From positions 62,001 to 126,000 of the forward strand of contig NZ_BEWO01000001.1 of the NCBI RefSeq assembly GCF_002723975.1: 64,000 bases of DNA, read 5' to 3'. The stretch's first letter is position 1. The number at the start of each line of letters is the position of its first letter. A program made the translations under genes and the position numbers. Below, piece by piece: positions 43,829 to 53,098 of the stretch. This stretch comes from Gluconobacter japonicus. GTDB taxonomy: Bacteria; Pseudomonadota; Alphaproteobacteria; Acetobacterales; Acetobacteraceae. The notes below the pieces were generated by a model that was not told the origin of the DNA, did not search any database, and saw nothing but the letters and a program-made list of their open reading frames with translations.

Positions 43829-45241
43829 TTACCGCCCGATATCCCGCAGGCGATAGCCATTGTTCAGACGACTTTCGATCGTCTCCAGAGAGACACCCTT
43901 CGTTTCAGGGACAAACAGCAGCGTCACGACGATGAACAGGGCGTTCAGACCGGCATAGAGCCAGAAGGTGTTTGAAGAGCCAAGCGTGCTCAACAGGCCA
44001 AGGAATGTCGCACCGACGATGATGTTCGTTCCCCAGTTGGTCACGGTTGAGCAGGTAATCCCGAAATCACGGCCCTGAAGAGGCTGTACTTCGGCGCACA
44101 GGATCCAGATCAGTGGGCCAGCAGAGAAGGCAAAGCCCGCGATGAAGCACAAGAGAACCGAAATGGCGAGGTAATGCGTCAGGGAGCTTGCATGGTCGCC
44201 CATTCCCATCAGCATGGCCAGAATGCCTAGCCCGGCAGCCATAATGGCAAATCCGGCGATCAGCATCGGACGACGGCCCCAGCGATCAGCAAAAGCAATG
44301 GCAATGAAGGTCGCAAGGCAGTTCACCAGACCAACCGTTGCCGTTCCCCACATCTGTCCATCCTGGCCGAACCCGACTTCTGCGAAAATTCGTGGGGCAT
44401 AGTACATGACCACGTTAATGCCCGTGAACTGCTGCACGACCTGCAGGCCAATCCCCAGCATGACAGACCGGCGGAAGTTCGGGTTTTCAAGGAACATGGC
44501 CAGACCGCGCTGTTTGGCCTGCGAGTTCAACTGGTCCCGAATATTCTGGATTTCCGCATGAGCATGCTGATGCGTATGGCGCAGCGTGCTGAGCGTTTTC
44601 AAGGCTTCCTCATCCCGACCGCGCAGCATGAGCCAGCGCGGGCTGTCCGGCAGGAACAGGGAGCCGATGAGAAACAGCGCTCCCGGAACACCGACAATGC
44701 CCAACATCCAGCGCCATGAGCCGCTATAAGACAGGACGGCATTGGATACGAAGGCCAGAAGAATGCCGGTGGTGATCATCAACTGATACATCGAAATCAG
44801 ACTGCCGCGACGGCTCTCATCCGCGATTTCGGAAATGTAGAGCGGAGCGACAAAACTGGCGATACCGATTGCCAGGCCAAGAATGGCGCGTCCGATGATC
44901 AGAATGGCCACCGAGTGCGCAACAGCACAGAGGATCGCCCCGATGACGAACATGGCCGCGCTGTAGGTCAGGGACTTGCGGCGCCCCAGCGCATAGGACA
45001 TGCGGCCTGCGAGCAGGGCGCCAACCGTCGCCCCCACCATCATGGACGACACAATCCAGGACAGTTCGAAATCGGACGCCTGAAACTCGGTCTTGATGAA
45101 GCCCAGAGCACCGGAAATCACACCGATATCCAGACCGAACATCAGCCCCGCAATGGCTGCCAGCGCGACAGCCAGCATCATACGCCCGACCATGGGAGGG
45201 CGTACCGCAACGGGTTGAGCGTGAAATGTTGCATCACTCAT
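43829..45241 (-). CDS. MFS sugar/H+ symporter (GalP/AraE/XylE type)
   Basis: 470 residues, 12 helices. Sugar-porter signatures: GLMFGLDIGVISGAL (helix 1), GRMSYALGRRKSL (2-3 loop), GRAILGLAIGIASFVAPLYISEIA (helix 4), LPDSPRWLMLRGR (6-7 loop), QQFTGINVVMYYAPRIF (helix 7) and FVPETKGVSLETIE at the end. ATG 45241 is preferred (GGAG nine bases before). Likely imports a hexose or pentose by proton symport; substrate not fixed. Confidence 0.93.
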   Translation of the reverse strand: MSDATFHAQPVAVRPPMVGRMMLAVALAAIAGLMFGLDIGVISGALGFIKTEFQASDFELSWIVSSMMVGATVGALLAGRMSYALGRRKSLTYSAAMFVIGAILCAVAHSVAILIIGRAILGLAIGIASFVAPLYISEIADESRRGSLISMYQLMITTGILLAFVSNAVLSYSGSWRWMLGIVGVPGALFLIGSLFLPDSPRWLMLRGRDEEALKTLSTLRHTHQHAHAEIQNIRDQLNSQAKQRGLAMFLENPNFRRSVMLGIGLQVVQQFTGINVVMYYAPRIFAEVGFGQDGQMWGTATVGLVNCLATFIAIAFADRWGRRPMLIAGFAIMAAGLGILAMLMGMGDHASSLTHYLAISVLLCFIAGFAFSAGPLIWILCAEVQPLQGRDFGITCSTVTNWGTNIIVGATFLGLLSTLGSSNTFWLYAGLNALFIVVTLLFVPETKGVSLETIESRLNNGYRLRDIGR

Positions 45242-45336
45242 GGAAAGGAACTCCGGCACCCTCGCAGGACATGCCGCTGAAAGGAAAGAATTGCCCCTTC
45301 GTCATACGACGACTGGTTCATTCGCCCCGTATATAG

Positions 45337-45368
45337 CATTAAATTAGTTACATCATCATAATTTAATG
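45337..45368. promoter_or_regulatory. AT-rich palindrome, operator candidate
   Basis: CATTAAATT (45337-45345) and AATTTAATG (45360-45368), perfect 9-bp arms around a 14-bp spacer, in the region between the divergent sugar porter and entericidin-like genes. The AT richness stands out from the surroundings. Regulator unknown. Confidence 0.4.
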
Positions 45369-45526
45369 TGATTTGTGAGATTTCCATAACTGGAAATCAG
45401 TGTGCCCACCATGACGCATCACAGACATCCCATTTTCCGAACATCGGGAAAAAAGAAAAACGCAACTTTCGGGCAAGACAGGCAGTTATGTCTGAACTGA
45501 AACATTCAGAAGAAGGACATGCCAGC

Positions 45527-45727
45527 ATGACCAATAACCGCAAATCCACGTTCGCCCGCCTGATGCTCGTTTCTGCTCTGCTGACGGGAACGGCTGTTTC
45601 CCTGTCCGCCTGCAACACGACGCGTGGCGCGGGTCAGGACGTTAGCGCCGTAGGTCATGCAACGTCCAACGCAGCAACGAGCGCCCAGCAGGGCATCGCG
45701 AATGCGACTGGTGCATCCACGCACTGA
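45527..45727 (+). CDS. entericidin-like small lipoprotein
   Basis: 66 residues. N-terminal signal with lipobox LSAC, followed by CNTTRGAGQDVSAVGHATSNAA, which closely follows the entericidin A/B pattern (a Cys-N-T-x-x-G start and amphipathic helix). The start ATG 45527 has AGAAGGA nine bases upstream. Entericidins are stress-linked membrane lipoproteins with toxin/antidote proposals in E. coli. Only one copy is seen here. Confidence 0.85.
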   Translation: MTNNRKSTFARLMLVSALLTGTAVSLSACNTTRGAGQDVSAVGHATSNAATSAQQGIANATGASTH

Positions 45728-45750
45728 GGACATCCTTCAGGATTGTCGAA

Positions 45751-45788
45751 AAAGCTCGCCTCTCTGTAGAGAGGCGAGCTTTTTTTTT
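45751..45788. terminator. bidirectional intrinsic terminator
   Basis: AAAGCTCGCCTCTC (45751-45764), loop TGTA, GAGAGGCGAGCTTT with long T run (45769-45788). It lies between the lipoprotein gene and convergent adenine deaminase. Confidence 0.9.
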
Positions 45789-45791
45789 GCG

Positions 45792-47489
45792 TTATACGAA
45801 TTCCATGGTCCGAACATCGATCATGCCAAGATCCGTGATCTTGAGATGAGGAATGACCGGCAAAGGCAGGAAAGCCAGTTGCAGGAACGGCTCCTCCAAA
45901 GACACGCCCATCTCTTTTGAAGCCTTTCGCAGAACAATCAGATCGTCCCGAACCTGCTCGAACGGGGCATCACTCATCAGACCGGCGACAGGCAGCCGCA
46001 GTTCAGCCAGAACCTGACCATCACGCACTGCGATAAACCCGCCACCCGTTTTTTCCAGCCGGTTTACGGCAACTGCCATATCGGCATCATTGGTGCCCAC
46101 AACACAAATATTGTGACTGTCATGTCCGACAGACGACGCCAGCGCTCCGTGTTTGAGGCCAAACCCTTTCACAAAACCACGCCCGATATTGTCGTTATGC
46201 CCGTGACGTGCGACGACACAGACCTTCGCAACATCCGCCGTCAGATCAGGCAGAACCTGACCCTCCGCTTCTGGCAGAGTAAGACGCAGATACTCTGTAA
46301 TGATTTGCCCCGGAATAATTCCCATCACTGGGCGCTCCACGCCAGATCCATGAATTTCCATATCCGCAGCCGTCACAGCTCCCGGAAGCTTCACGCTGCC
46401 AAGCCCAACAGACGGTATAATGTCACGTTGGGCGAACAGATCGTCGCTGACTAATCGTCCTGCAGAGATCACATCTGAAACCAGACATTTCTCCAGATCA
46501 TCCAACAGCACGATATCCGCCCGCTTGCCTGGCGCGATCTGTCCGCGATCCCGCAGACCAAATGCATTGGCAGCAGACAGCGACGCAGCACGATAGGCGG
46601 CCAGAGGCTCAACACCCAGTTCGATTGCCCGGCGGATCAGGAAGTCCAGATGGCCCTCATGCGCGATTTCGAGTGGGTTCCGGTCGTCTGTGCAAAACGC
46701 GAAGAACGGAGATGTCGCCACATTAAGGAGGGGCACCAGAGCTTCCAGATCCTTGCAGACCGATCCTTCACGGATCAGAACTGTCATGCCTTTCCGGACT
46801 TTTTCCAAAGCTTCCGCAGCAGCCGTCGCCTCATGATCCGTGGAAATGCCTGCCGCAAGATATCCGTTCAGGGCTTTACCGCGCATCAACGGCGCATGGC
46901 CATCAATATGGCCACCAGCAAAAGCCGCCAGCTTGTCCAGACATCCCGGATCACCATTCAGCACACCCGGGATATTCATGAACTCCGCAAGCCCGATAAC
47001 CTTTGGATGATCGCGATAGGCTACGAGATCGGCTGCATCCAGCGTTGCACCCGATGTTTCCATCGGCGTTGCAGGAACACAACTCGACAGATTGACCCGC
47101 AGGTCCATCACTGTCCGCTCTGCTGCCGCCAGAAAGTAGTCAAAAGCGGCACGCCCCAGCACATTCGCCATTTCATGCGGGTCGCAGATGGCAGTCGTCA
47201 CACCATGAGGCAGCACACAGCGGTCAAACTCAAACGGTGTGACGAGCGATGATTCAACATGCAGATGCGTGTCGATGAAACCCGGGACAGCAATGCGCCC
47301 GTTACCCTCAATCGTGACGCAGCCCTCATAATCTCCGTAAGTGCCGACAATCCGGTCTCCGCAGAGTGCGATGTCCGTTGGAACAAGCTCACCCGTCACA
47401 AGATCGAACAGGCGGACGTTCCGGATCACCAGATCGGCTGGTTCACGCCCCTGTCCCTGAGCGACCCGGCGCTGGATTGCGTTCTGCAT
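45792..47489 (-). CDS. ade: adenine deaminase
   Basis: 565-residue amidohydrolase-superfamily enzyme converting adenine to hypoxanthine in purine salvage. Family signatures: [18 protein letters not shown] with the HxH metal motif, [67 protein letters not shown] and the C-terminal [20 protein letters not shown] lies nine bases before the ATG. Single gene. Confidence 0.95.
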   Translation of the reverse strand: MQNAIQRRVAQGQGREPADLVIRNVRLFDLVTGELVPTDIALCGDRIVGTYGDYEGCVTIEGNGRIAVPGFIDTHLHVESSLVTPFEFDRCVLPHGVTTAICDPHEMANVLGRAAFDYFLAAAERTVMDLRVNLSSCVPATPMETSGATLDAADLVAYRDHPKVIGLAEFMNIPGVLNGDPGCLDKLAAFAGGHIDGHAPLMRGKALNGYLAAGISTDHEATAAAEALEKVRKGMTVLIREGSVCKDLEALVPLLNVATSPFFAFCTDDRNPLEIAHEGHLDFLIRRAIELGVEPLAAYRAASLSAANAFGLRDRGQIAPGKRADIVLLDDLEKCLVSDVISAGRLVSDDLFAQRDIIPSVGLGSVKLPGAVTAADMEIHGSGVERPVMGIIPGQIITEYLRLTLPEAEGQVLPDLTADVAKVCVVARHGHNDNIGRGFVKGFGLKHGALASSVGHDSHNICVVGTNDADMAVAVNRLEKTGGGFIAVRDGQVLAELRLPVAGLMSDAPFEQVRDDLIVLRKASKEMGVSLEEPFLQLAFLPLPVIPHLKITDLGMIDVRTMEFV

Positions 47490-47695
47490 TTTCTAAATCT
47501 CCGAACGTCAGCAGTGACCACTTATAGCGCGCAGATCCCTCCGCACTCAAAGCAAGCTTTCCAACCCTATTTTGTTGCGGAAATATCACGATTTTTTATG
47601 TCGTAATGTTTCATGTGTCAGACTGTTGATGATTGTGATGAAGCATGGTTTTTGCCTCTCGCCTATTTCACTATCCGAGAAAGACCATCTTCCTG

Positions 47696-50230
47696 ATGCG
47701 CCTTGCACGCCTGCTTTCAACATCCGCGCTTATTGCTCTGGGGACCGCCCCTGCGCTGGCGGCCACTGCTCCTTCCCCCGATCACAAACCAGCCCGCCAC
47801 CGGGAAGCTGCTGCCGCACCGTCCATGATGGGCAATACTGCACCGACCGATGAGGTTCATGAAGAGCATGTCGCGGTCAGTGGGCATCGCAAGTATTTTG
47901 ATGGCGTGACACGTCGTGATGTCGGCGGCGGCCTTATGCAAAAGCAGGACGCAGCAAAATCCGTCTCCAGTGTCTCGCGCGACTTCATTGAAAAGCAGGC
48001 GCCGGGCCAGGACCCGATGCAGCTCATCTCGCTGCTCCCGGGCGCCAACGTATCGTCTTCCGATCCGGCAGGTCTGACAGGAAGCCACATGAGCTCCCGC
48101 GGCCTTGATCAGACGCAGATGGGCTTTACGCTTGAAGGCTTCCCGATCAACGACGTCGGCTCTTTCCAGACATATTCCCAGGAAATCGTGGACTCCGAGA
48201 ACCTTCAGAAGGTCAATCTCGCTCAGGGCTCGGCAGATCTGGACAGCCCGCATCTGAGCGCCACGGGCGGTGTGGTCGATATGTACATGATCGACCCGAA
48301 GATGAAAGCTGGCGGCGCGTTCGACGTGTCGTACGGGTCTTACGACTATACCCGTGGCTTCCTGCGCCTCGACACTGGCAAGATTGGCCATACGAATCTG
48401 CGCGCCTACTTTTCAGGTTCCTATGCTACGGAAGACGCCGTCCACAGCGAAGCGACGAACCGTAAGCTGCATGCGGAAGGCAAGATCGTCAATGACTGGG
48501 GTGACGGTAACCGCGTCTCTCTCGCGATCGTTGGTAATCGCCTTTACAATTACCTGAACCGTTCCGTGAACATGGCCTCATGGGACGAATATGGCCTAGG
48601 CGTGAAGGACAAGTACATCGCCCCCTGCTCTGCTGGCGCAACCTGCACCCGCCCGAATGGCACAACCTTCAAGAACAATACGGGCGCAACAATCTCCAAT
48701 ACTGTCTATAATGGTGTGTACAAGGACCCCGACGGCAAGACCACCAAGGGCGACGCTGATTATTACAAATTCCACCAGAACCCATTCACCAACATCTATG
48801 TCAGTGCGCCATCCACCTTCAAGCTGACGGATCACCTGACGCTGACGGAAACGCCTTACTTCTGGTACGGCAGCGGCAGTGGTGGCGGCGCATATGCTGT
48901 TCCGACCAGCTATGGTGCCACGAGCATGGGAGGCACTCTGGAAGGCAAAGGCGTTGCCAAGGGCACCCTGCTATATGAACCGTCCATCACGACAACCTAT
49001 CGTCCTGGTGCAGTTACGAAGCTGACACTCACCACAGGTGTAAACCGCCTGATGGTTGGTTACTGGTTCGAGTATTCCAAGCAGCTCCAGACTGGACCGG
49101 CCACAGGCATTGGTGCTGATGGTACACCGTGGGATATCTGGGGTGGCGCGGCAAACTATCTCTTCAACAATGGTCAGACGTACCAGTACCGCTACAACCT
49201 GACCCAAACGCGCGTGCATACGATGTTCATCGGTGACAGCCTGTCCCTGCTGAATAACAAGCTCACAATCGAAGGCGGCCTGAAATACGCCATCGTCACC
49301 CGCGACGCCCACAACATGCTGCCGGATACATCCACTGGCCCCTACATCAAGAAAACGTATTACGAACCGCTGCCTACGGCTTCGATTCGATACCAGATCA
49401 ATCCTGAAAACCAGATCTTCATTTCAGGGGCAACCAACTTCCGGATGCCAACAAACTACTCCCTGTTCGACGCTGGCGCCTATTACAAGGGCTCAGGCTA
49501 TGCGACGCACGGCATCACCAACCTGAACCCTGAAATCTCGATTTCTGAAGAAGCAGGCTGGCGTTATACGGGATCGACCGTCATGGCTTCGATTACGTAT
49601 TTTCATTACGACTTTACGAACCGGTTCTTCTCCCAGAGCCAGTGCATGGATGATGCCTGCTCGAACTATTTCAGCAATAACATCAACGCTGGCGGTCAGA
49701 CGACAAATGGTGTGGATGCTGAAATCGGAACACGACCGATCTTTTACCACCTGCGCCCCTATGTCTCGTTTGAGTATGTAGATGCCCGCACGACAAGCAA
49801 CCTGAAGGGCGGCAGCGGAACTGCAATCGATTACCTACCAACCAAGGGTAAGTTCGCTCCCGAAACGCCGAAGTATCAGGTTGGCTTCAACCTGGATTAC
49901 GACGATGGCAACCTGTTCGGCGCGTACAACCTGAAATACGTTGCCAAGCAGTATTCCACCTTCATGAATGACGAAGCTGTTCCGTCCTATGTTCGGATGA
50001 ACCTGACGGTTGGCTATCGCTTCCACAATGTCGGTTTCCTGCAGAGCCCGAACATCAAGCTCAACATCACCAATATTGCCAACAAGCACTATCTCGGCTT
50101 CCCGCTGGGTGTGCAGACAAATGCGAACGCAACGAAGGGGATCTTCGGCAACATGGTCAAGGGCACAGCTCCGACCTACGCCATCGCGGCTCCCTTCGCA
50201 GCAACCGGCTCCATCAGCGCCGGTTTCTAA
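47696..50230 (+). CDS. TonB-dependent outer-membrane receptor
   Basis: 844 residues from ATG 47696, which gives a clean Sec signal (RLARLLSTSALIALGTAPALA); ATG 47645 would add 17 residues before it. A His/Pro/Ala-rich linker is followed by a TonB-box-like HVAVSGHR, the plug (FIEKQAPGQDPMQLISLLPGANV, SRGLDQTQMGFTLEGFPIND) and a long beta-barrel. A Cys pair occurs at CSAGATC in one loop, and CMDDAC in another, probably disulfides. Substrate unknown; no transporter or regulator sits next to it. Confidence 0.92.
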   Translation: MRLARLLSTSALIALGTAPALAATAPSPDHKPARHREAAAAPSMMGNTAPTDEVHEEHVAVSGHRKYFDGVTRRDVGGGLMQKQDAAKSVSSVSRDFIEKQAPGQDPMQLISLLPGANVSSSDPAGLTGSHMSSRGLDQTQMGFTLEGFPINDVGSFQTYSQEIVDSENLQKVNLAQGSADLDSPHLSATGGVVDMYMIDPKMKAGGAFDVSYGSYDYTRGFLRLDTGKIGHTNLRAYFSGSYATEDAVHSEATNRKLHAEGKIVNDWGDGNRVSLAIVGNRLYNYLNRSVNMASWDEYGLGVKDKYIAPCSAGATCTRPNGTTFKNNTGATISNTVYNGVYKDPDGKTTKGDADYYKFHQNPFTNIYVSAPSTFKLTDHLTLTETPYFWYGSGSGGGAYAVPTSYGATSMGGTLEGKGVAKGTLLYEPSITTTYRPGAVTKLTLTTGVNRLMVGYWFEYSKQLQTGPATGIGADGTPWDIWGGAANYLFNNGQTYQYRYNLTQTRVHTMFIGDSLSLLNNKLTIEGGLKYAIVTRDAHNMLPDTSTGPYIKKTYYEPLPTASIRYQINPENQIFISGATNFRMPTNYSLFDAGAYYKGSGYATHGITNLNPEISISEEAGWRYTGSTVMASITYFHYDFTNRFFSQSQCMDDACSNYFSNNINAGGQTTNGVDAEIGTRPIFYHLRPYVSFEYVDARTTSNLKGGSGTAIDYLPTKGKFAPETPKYQVGFNLDYDDGNLFGAYNLKYVAKQYSTFMNDEAVPSYVRMNLTVGYRFHNVGFLQSPNIKLNITNIANKHYLGFPLGVQTNANATKGIFGNMVKGTAPTYAIAAPFAATGSISAGF

Positions 50231-50242
50231 AACAGTCCTGCC

Positions 50243-50267
50243 TGAGGCCGATCAACCCGCGGCCTCA
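50243..50267 (+). terminator. hairpin after TonB receptor gene
   Basis: TGAGGCC (50243-50249) and GGCCTCA (50261-50267) form a stem followed by AAAA rather than T. Weak or Rho-assisted termination is possible. Confidence 0.35.
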
Positions 50268-50326
50268 AAACCATGCTCAGGCGTAAATGCCTGACAAACG
50301 ATCCGGCTCATGGCAATCAGACAGCC

Positions 50327-51553
50327 ATGAGCCGCTTCCCTATCCCCCCTTCCGTTGCCATCATTGGCGCAGGTCCTGCCGGACTGTTCGCTGCCGAATA
50401 CCTTTCAGCTCACGGATGCCGGGTCGATGTCTTCGAACAGATGCCAAGCGTGGGGCGGAAACTACTTATGGCGGGCAGAAGTGGCCTGAATCTGACCCAT
50501 TCCGAACCCCTGGATCACTTTCTAACGCGCTATGGCGCGGCACAGAGCTGGCTGTTTCCTGCGATACACGATTTCCCGCCGGACCAATTGCGCGAATGGG
50601 CAGACGGGCTAGGACAGCCTTGTTTCAGCGGCAGTTCCGGCCGTGTCTTTCCCAGAAGCATGAAAGCCTCCCCGCTCCTGCGCGCATGGCTGGCGCGTCT
50701 CGCAAAACAGGGCGTCACCATCAGGACCCGCCATCGCTTTACGGGATGGGGGGATAGCAAACACATCCGCTTTGAAATTCCAGAAAGTACTGTCGCCTTC
50801 ACCCCCGATGCCGTTCTTTTGGCTATGGGTGGCGCAAGCTGGTCCCGTTTGGGATCAGACGGAGAATGGGCTGATCTGTTTGCCGCCGAAACAGCCCCCT
50901 TCGCCCCCGCCAACTGCGGATTTACGCCCGACTGGTCACAGGACTTTTTGCACAGGCACGAAGGCAACATCCTTCATTCAGTCGGCTTGTCCTTCGAGAA
51001 CGAGAAAACCCGCGGAGACCTGACAATTACTGCGCGTGGCCTGGAAGGGTCTGCCCTCTACGCACTCTCAGCACGCCTGCGGGAAGCGATCGCCAGAGAC
51101 GGCAGCGCGACCATTCTACTGGACCTGCGCCCCACCCTCCCTGAAGACGCAGCCCTGAAACGACTGCAGGCCCAGCGCCCACGGGAAAGCCTCTCCAACC
51201 GTCTGCGAAAGGCATTCGCGCTGGACAGCACAGCCCGCGAACTCCTGCGCGATGCAACCCCCAAAGACGCCACGCCGCATCAACTGACGCACACCCTCAA
51301 GGCGCTTCCAATCACTCTGACCGGAACAGATACGCTGGATCGCGCCATCTCTACAGCGGGCGGATTACGGCAGGATGCGCTGGACGAGCATTTCATGATC
51401 CGCTCCAGACCCGGCGTTTTCGCTGCCGGAGAAATGCTGGACTGGGAGGCGCCGACCGGAGGCTATCTCCTGCAGGGATGTTTTTCCACCGGTCTTGCCG
51501 CTGCAAAGGGCGTCCTTGGGTGGCTAGAATCGTCAGTTTCGGGTATCGCGTGA
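50327..51553 (+). CDS. HI0933-family NAD(P)/FAD-dependent oxidoreductase
   Basis: 408 residues. Dinucleotide-binding VAIIGAGPAGLFAAEYLSAHG, the HI0933/YhiN signature GRKLLMAGRSGLNLTHSE, DAVLLAMGGASWSRLGSDGEW and a C-terminal TAGG..., PGVFAAGEMLDWEAPTGGYLLQGCFSTG are diagnostic of this flavoprotein family, here of the TIGR03862-like branch. The chosen ATG 50327 has a poor ribosome site. Physiological substrate unknown. The HerA-like gene follows 4 bp later. Confidence 0.9.
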   Translation: MSRFPIPPSVAIIGAGPAGLFAAEYLSAHGCRVDVFEQMPSVGRKLLMAGRSGLNLTHSEPLDHFLTRYGAAQSWLFPAIHDFPPDQLREWADGLGQPCFSGSSGRVFPRSMKASPLLRAWLARLAKQGVTIRTRHRFTGWGDSKHIRFEIPESTVAFTPDAVLLAMGGASWSRLGSDGEWADLFAAETAPFAPANCGFTPDWSQDFLHRHEGNILHSVGLSFENEKTRGDLTITARGLEGSALYALSARLREAIARDGSATILLDLRPTLPEDAALKRLQAQRPRESLSNRLRKAFALDSTARELLRDATPKDATPHQLTHTLKALPITLTGTDTLDRAISTAGGLRQDALDEHFMIRSRPGVFAAGEMLDWEAPTGGYLLQGCFSTGLAAAKGVLGWLESSVSGIA

Positions 51554-51557
51554 GCCC

Positions 51558-53000
51558 ATGACATCCATCGTTCTCGGACAGGGCCGCGACGGCTCAGACA
51601 CCTGCATTGATTTGCCGGAACTGCTGGCTACGCGCCTGCTGGTTCAGGGCAACTCCGGCTCGGGCAAATCCCATCTTCTACGCCGCCTGCTGGAACAGAC
51701 CGCAACACTCGTCCAGCAGATCATGATCGACCCGGAAGGCGACTTCGTCACTCTGGCGGAGCGCTATGGCCATCTGGTGATCGACGTTGAAGACCAGTCC
51801 GAAGCCAGCCTCCGTGCTGCGGGTGAACGCGTCAGAGCCCATCGTGCATCGGTTGTCCTCAATCTGGAGCAGGTAGAAGCCGAGATGCAGCTTCGTGCGG
51901 CCGGAGCGTTCCTCAACGGTATGTTCGAGGCGCCGCGTGCGCACTGGTATCCGGCCCTCGTTGTCGTGGATGAAGCCCAGCTTTTCGCACCTGTCGCCGG
52001 GGGTGACACTTCCGATGAGGCTCGCCGTCTCTCGCTGGGGGCCATGACAAACCTCATGTGCCGTGGCCGTAAACGCGGTCTGGCCGGCGTCATCGCTACC
52101 CAGCGTCTCGCCAAGCTGGCCAAGAACGTTGCAGCCGAAGCATCAAACTTTCTGATGGGCCGGACCTTCCTGGATATCGATATGGCCCGCGCCGCTGATC
52201 TTCTGGGAATGGAACGTCGCGCTGCAGAGTCTTTCAGGGATCTAGCGCGCGGACAGTTCATGGCTCTTGGTCCGGCACTGTCGCGTCGGCCAAAACTTCT
52301 AACCATTGGCCCGGTAGAAACAGCCAGCCATAATACCGGCCCAGTACTGGTTCCTCTGGAACCCGTCGTGGCCGAAGATCTGCGGGACATCATTCTCGAA
52401 CCCGTTCATGAGTTCTCACCCCGCCCTCGTCGGGAGACGCGCCCGCCACCACCTGATCTGCTTGCGCAACTTGATGCCTATGGTGCAACTCGCGAAGCTG
52501 AAGAGCCTGCAGCCACAGCGGACCTCACGGAGGTTGATGCCACACAGCTCTGGGATATGGTTTCTGGCGTCGCATCTGAAGACGGCGCAGACTACAAGCC
52601 GCTTGCTACATTGTATCAGGACTTCCAGTTGCGCGCCCGTATTCAAGGCCTGTCACGCAACATTCTGGATCTCGGACGCTTCCAGCGTATCCTTGCCACC
52701 ATCCGCGCAGGTCTGGATCAGGAAAGAGCAGAAAGCGAAGACTGGCAGAAAGCCGAAGCTATTGCGGCAACGCTTCCTGAAGATGTTCAGGGTGTCTTCC
52801 TGTTGTTGGCCCGCACCGCGCTCGATTCGGAAACCTGCCCGGACGATGATGCTCTGGCCCGTGCCTATGGCACCCATTCTCTGGGGCGTGCCCGCCGTCA
52901 GCTCGCTTATCTTGAAGAAAGAGAAGTCATAGTATTGCAGGAAACCCCGTTTGGACGTCGCGTCGCAATCGTAGGCCTAGGCTGGCAAACGGCGTCATAA
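51558..53000 (+). CDS. HerA/DUF87-like ATP-binding protein
   Basis: 480 residues. Walker A GNSGSGKS (31-38), a conserved IDPEGDFVTLAERY segment and Walker B ALVVVDEAQLF resemble the HerA/VirB4/FtsK-type helicase or translocase domain; MCRGRKRGLAGVIATQRLAKL is the sensor/arginine-finger-like region. After about residue 290 a helical domain and a possible winged-helix-like C terminus (GRARRQLAYLEEREVIVL) follow. No NurA nuclease gene is next to it, so classic HerA-NurA end resection is not indicated. It may act on DNA; role unknown. Confidence 0.85.
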   Translation: MTSIVLGQGRDGSDTCIDLPELLATRLLVQGNSGSGKSHLLRRLLEQTATLVQQIMIDPEGDFVTLAERYGHLVIDVEDQSEASLRAAGERVRAHRASVVLNLEQVEAEMQLRAAGAFLNGMFEAPRAHWYPALVVVDEAQLFAPVAGGDTSDEARRLSLGAMTNLMCRGRKRGLAGVIATQRLAKLAKNVAAEASNFLMGRTFLDIDMARAADLLGMERRAAESFRDLARGQFMALGPALSRRPKLLTIGPVETASHNTGPVLVPLEPVVAEDLRDIILEPVHEFSPRPRRETRPPPPDLLAQLDAYGATREAEEPAATADLTEVDATQLWDMVSGVASEDGADYKPLATLYQDFQLRARIQGLSRNILDLGRFQRILATIRAGLDQERAESEDWQKAEAIAATLPEDVQGVFLLLARTALDSETCPDDDALARAYGTHSLGRARRQLAYLEEREVIVLQETPFGRRVAIVGLGWQTAS

Positions 53001-53002
53001 AA

Positions 53003-53031
53003 CTGTCACGCCACCTTCACATGAGGTTCAC
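53003..53031 (+). promoter_or_regulatory. Pho-box-like triple 11-bp repeat upstream of TonB receptor-GDPD operon
   Basis: CTGTCAC (53003-53009), CCTTCAC (53014-53020) and GGTTCAC (53025-53031), each followed by a 4-bp spacer, giving an exact 11-bp period. This matches the PhoB box pattern of CTGTCAC repeats with 4-bp gaps. It starts 2 bp after the HerA-like stop codon and 68-96 bp before the receptor start. The downstream phosphodiesterase gene makes control by phosphate starvation plausible. Confidence 0.65.
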
Positions 53032-53098
53032 ACACATCTCGAAGTATTGCGCTTAGGTTCCGCCCGTTTCGATTCTGGCTCGTTACGGGAAAACCTCC

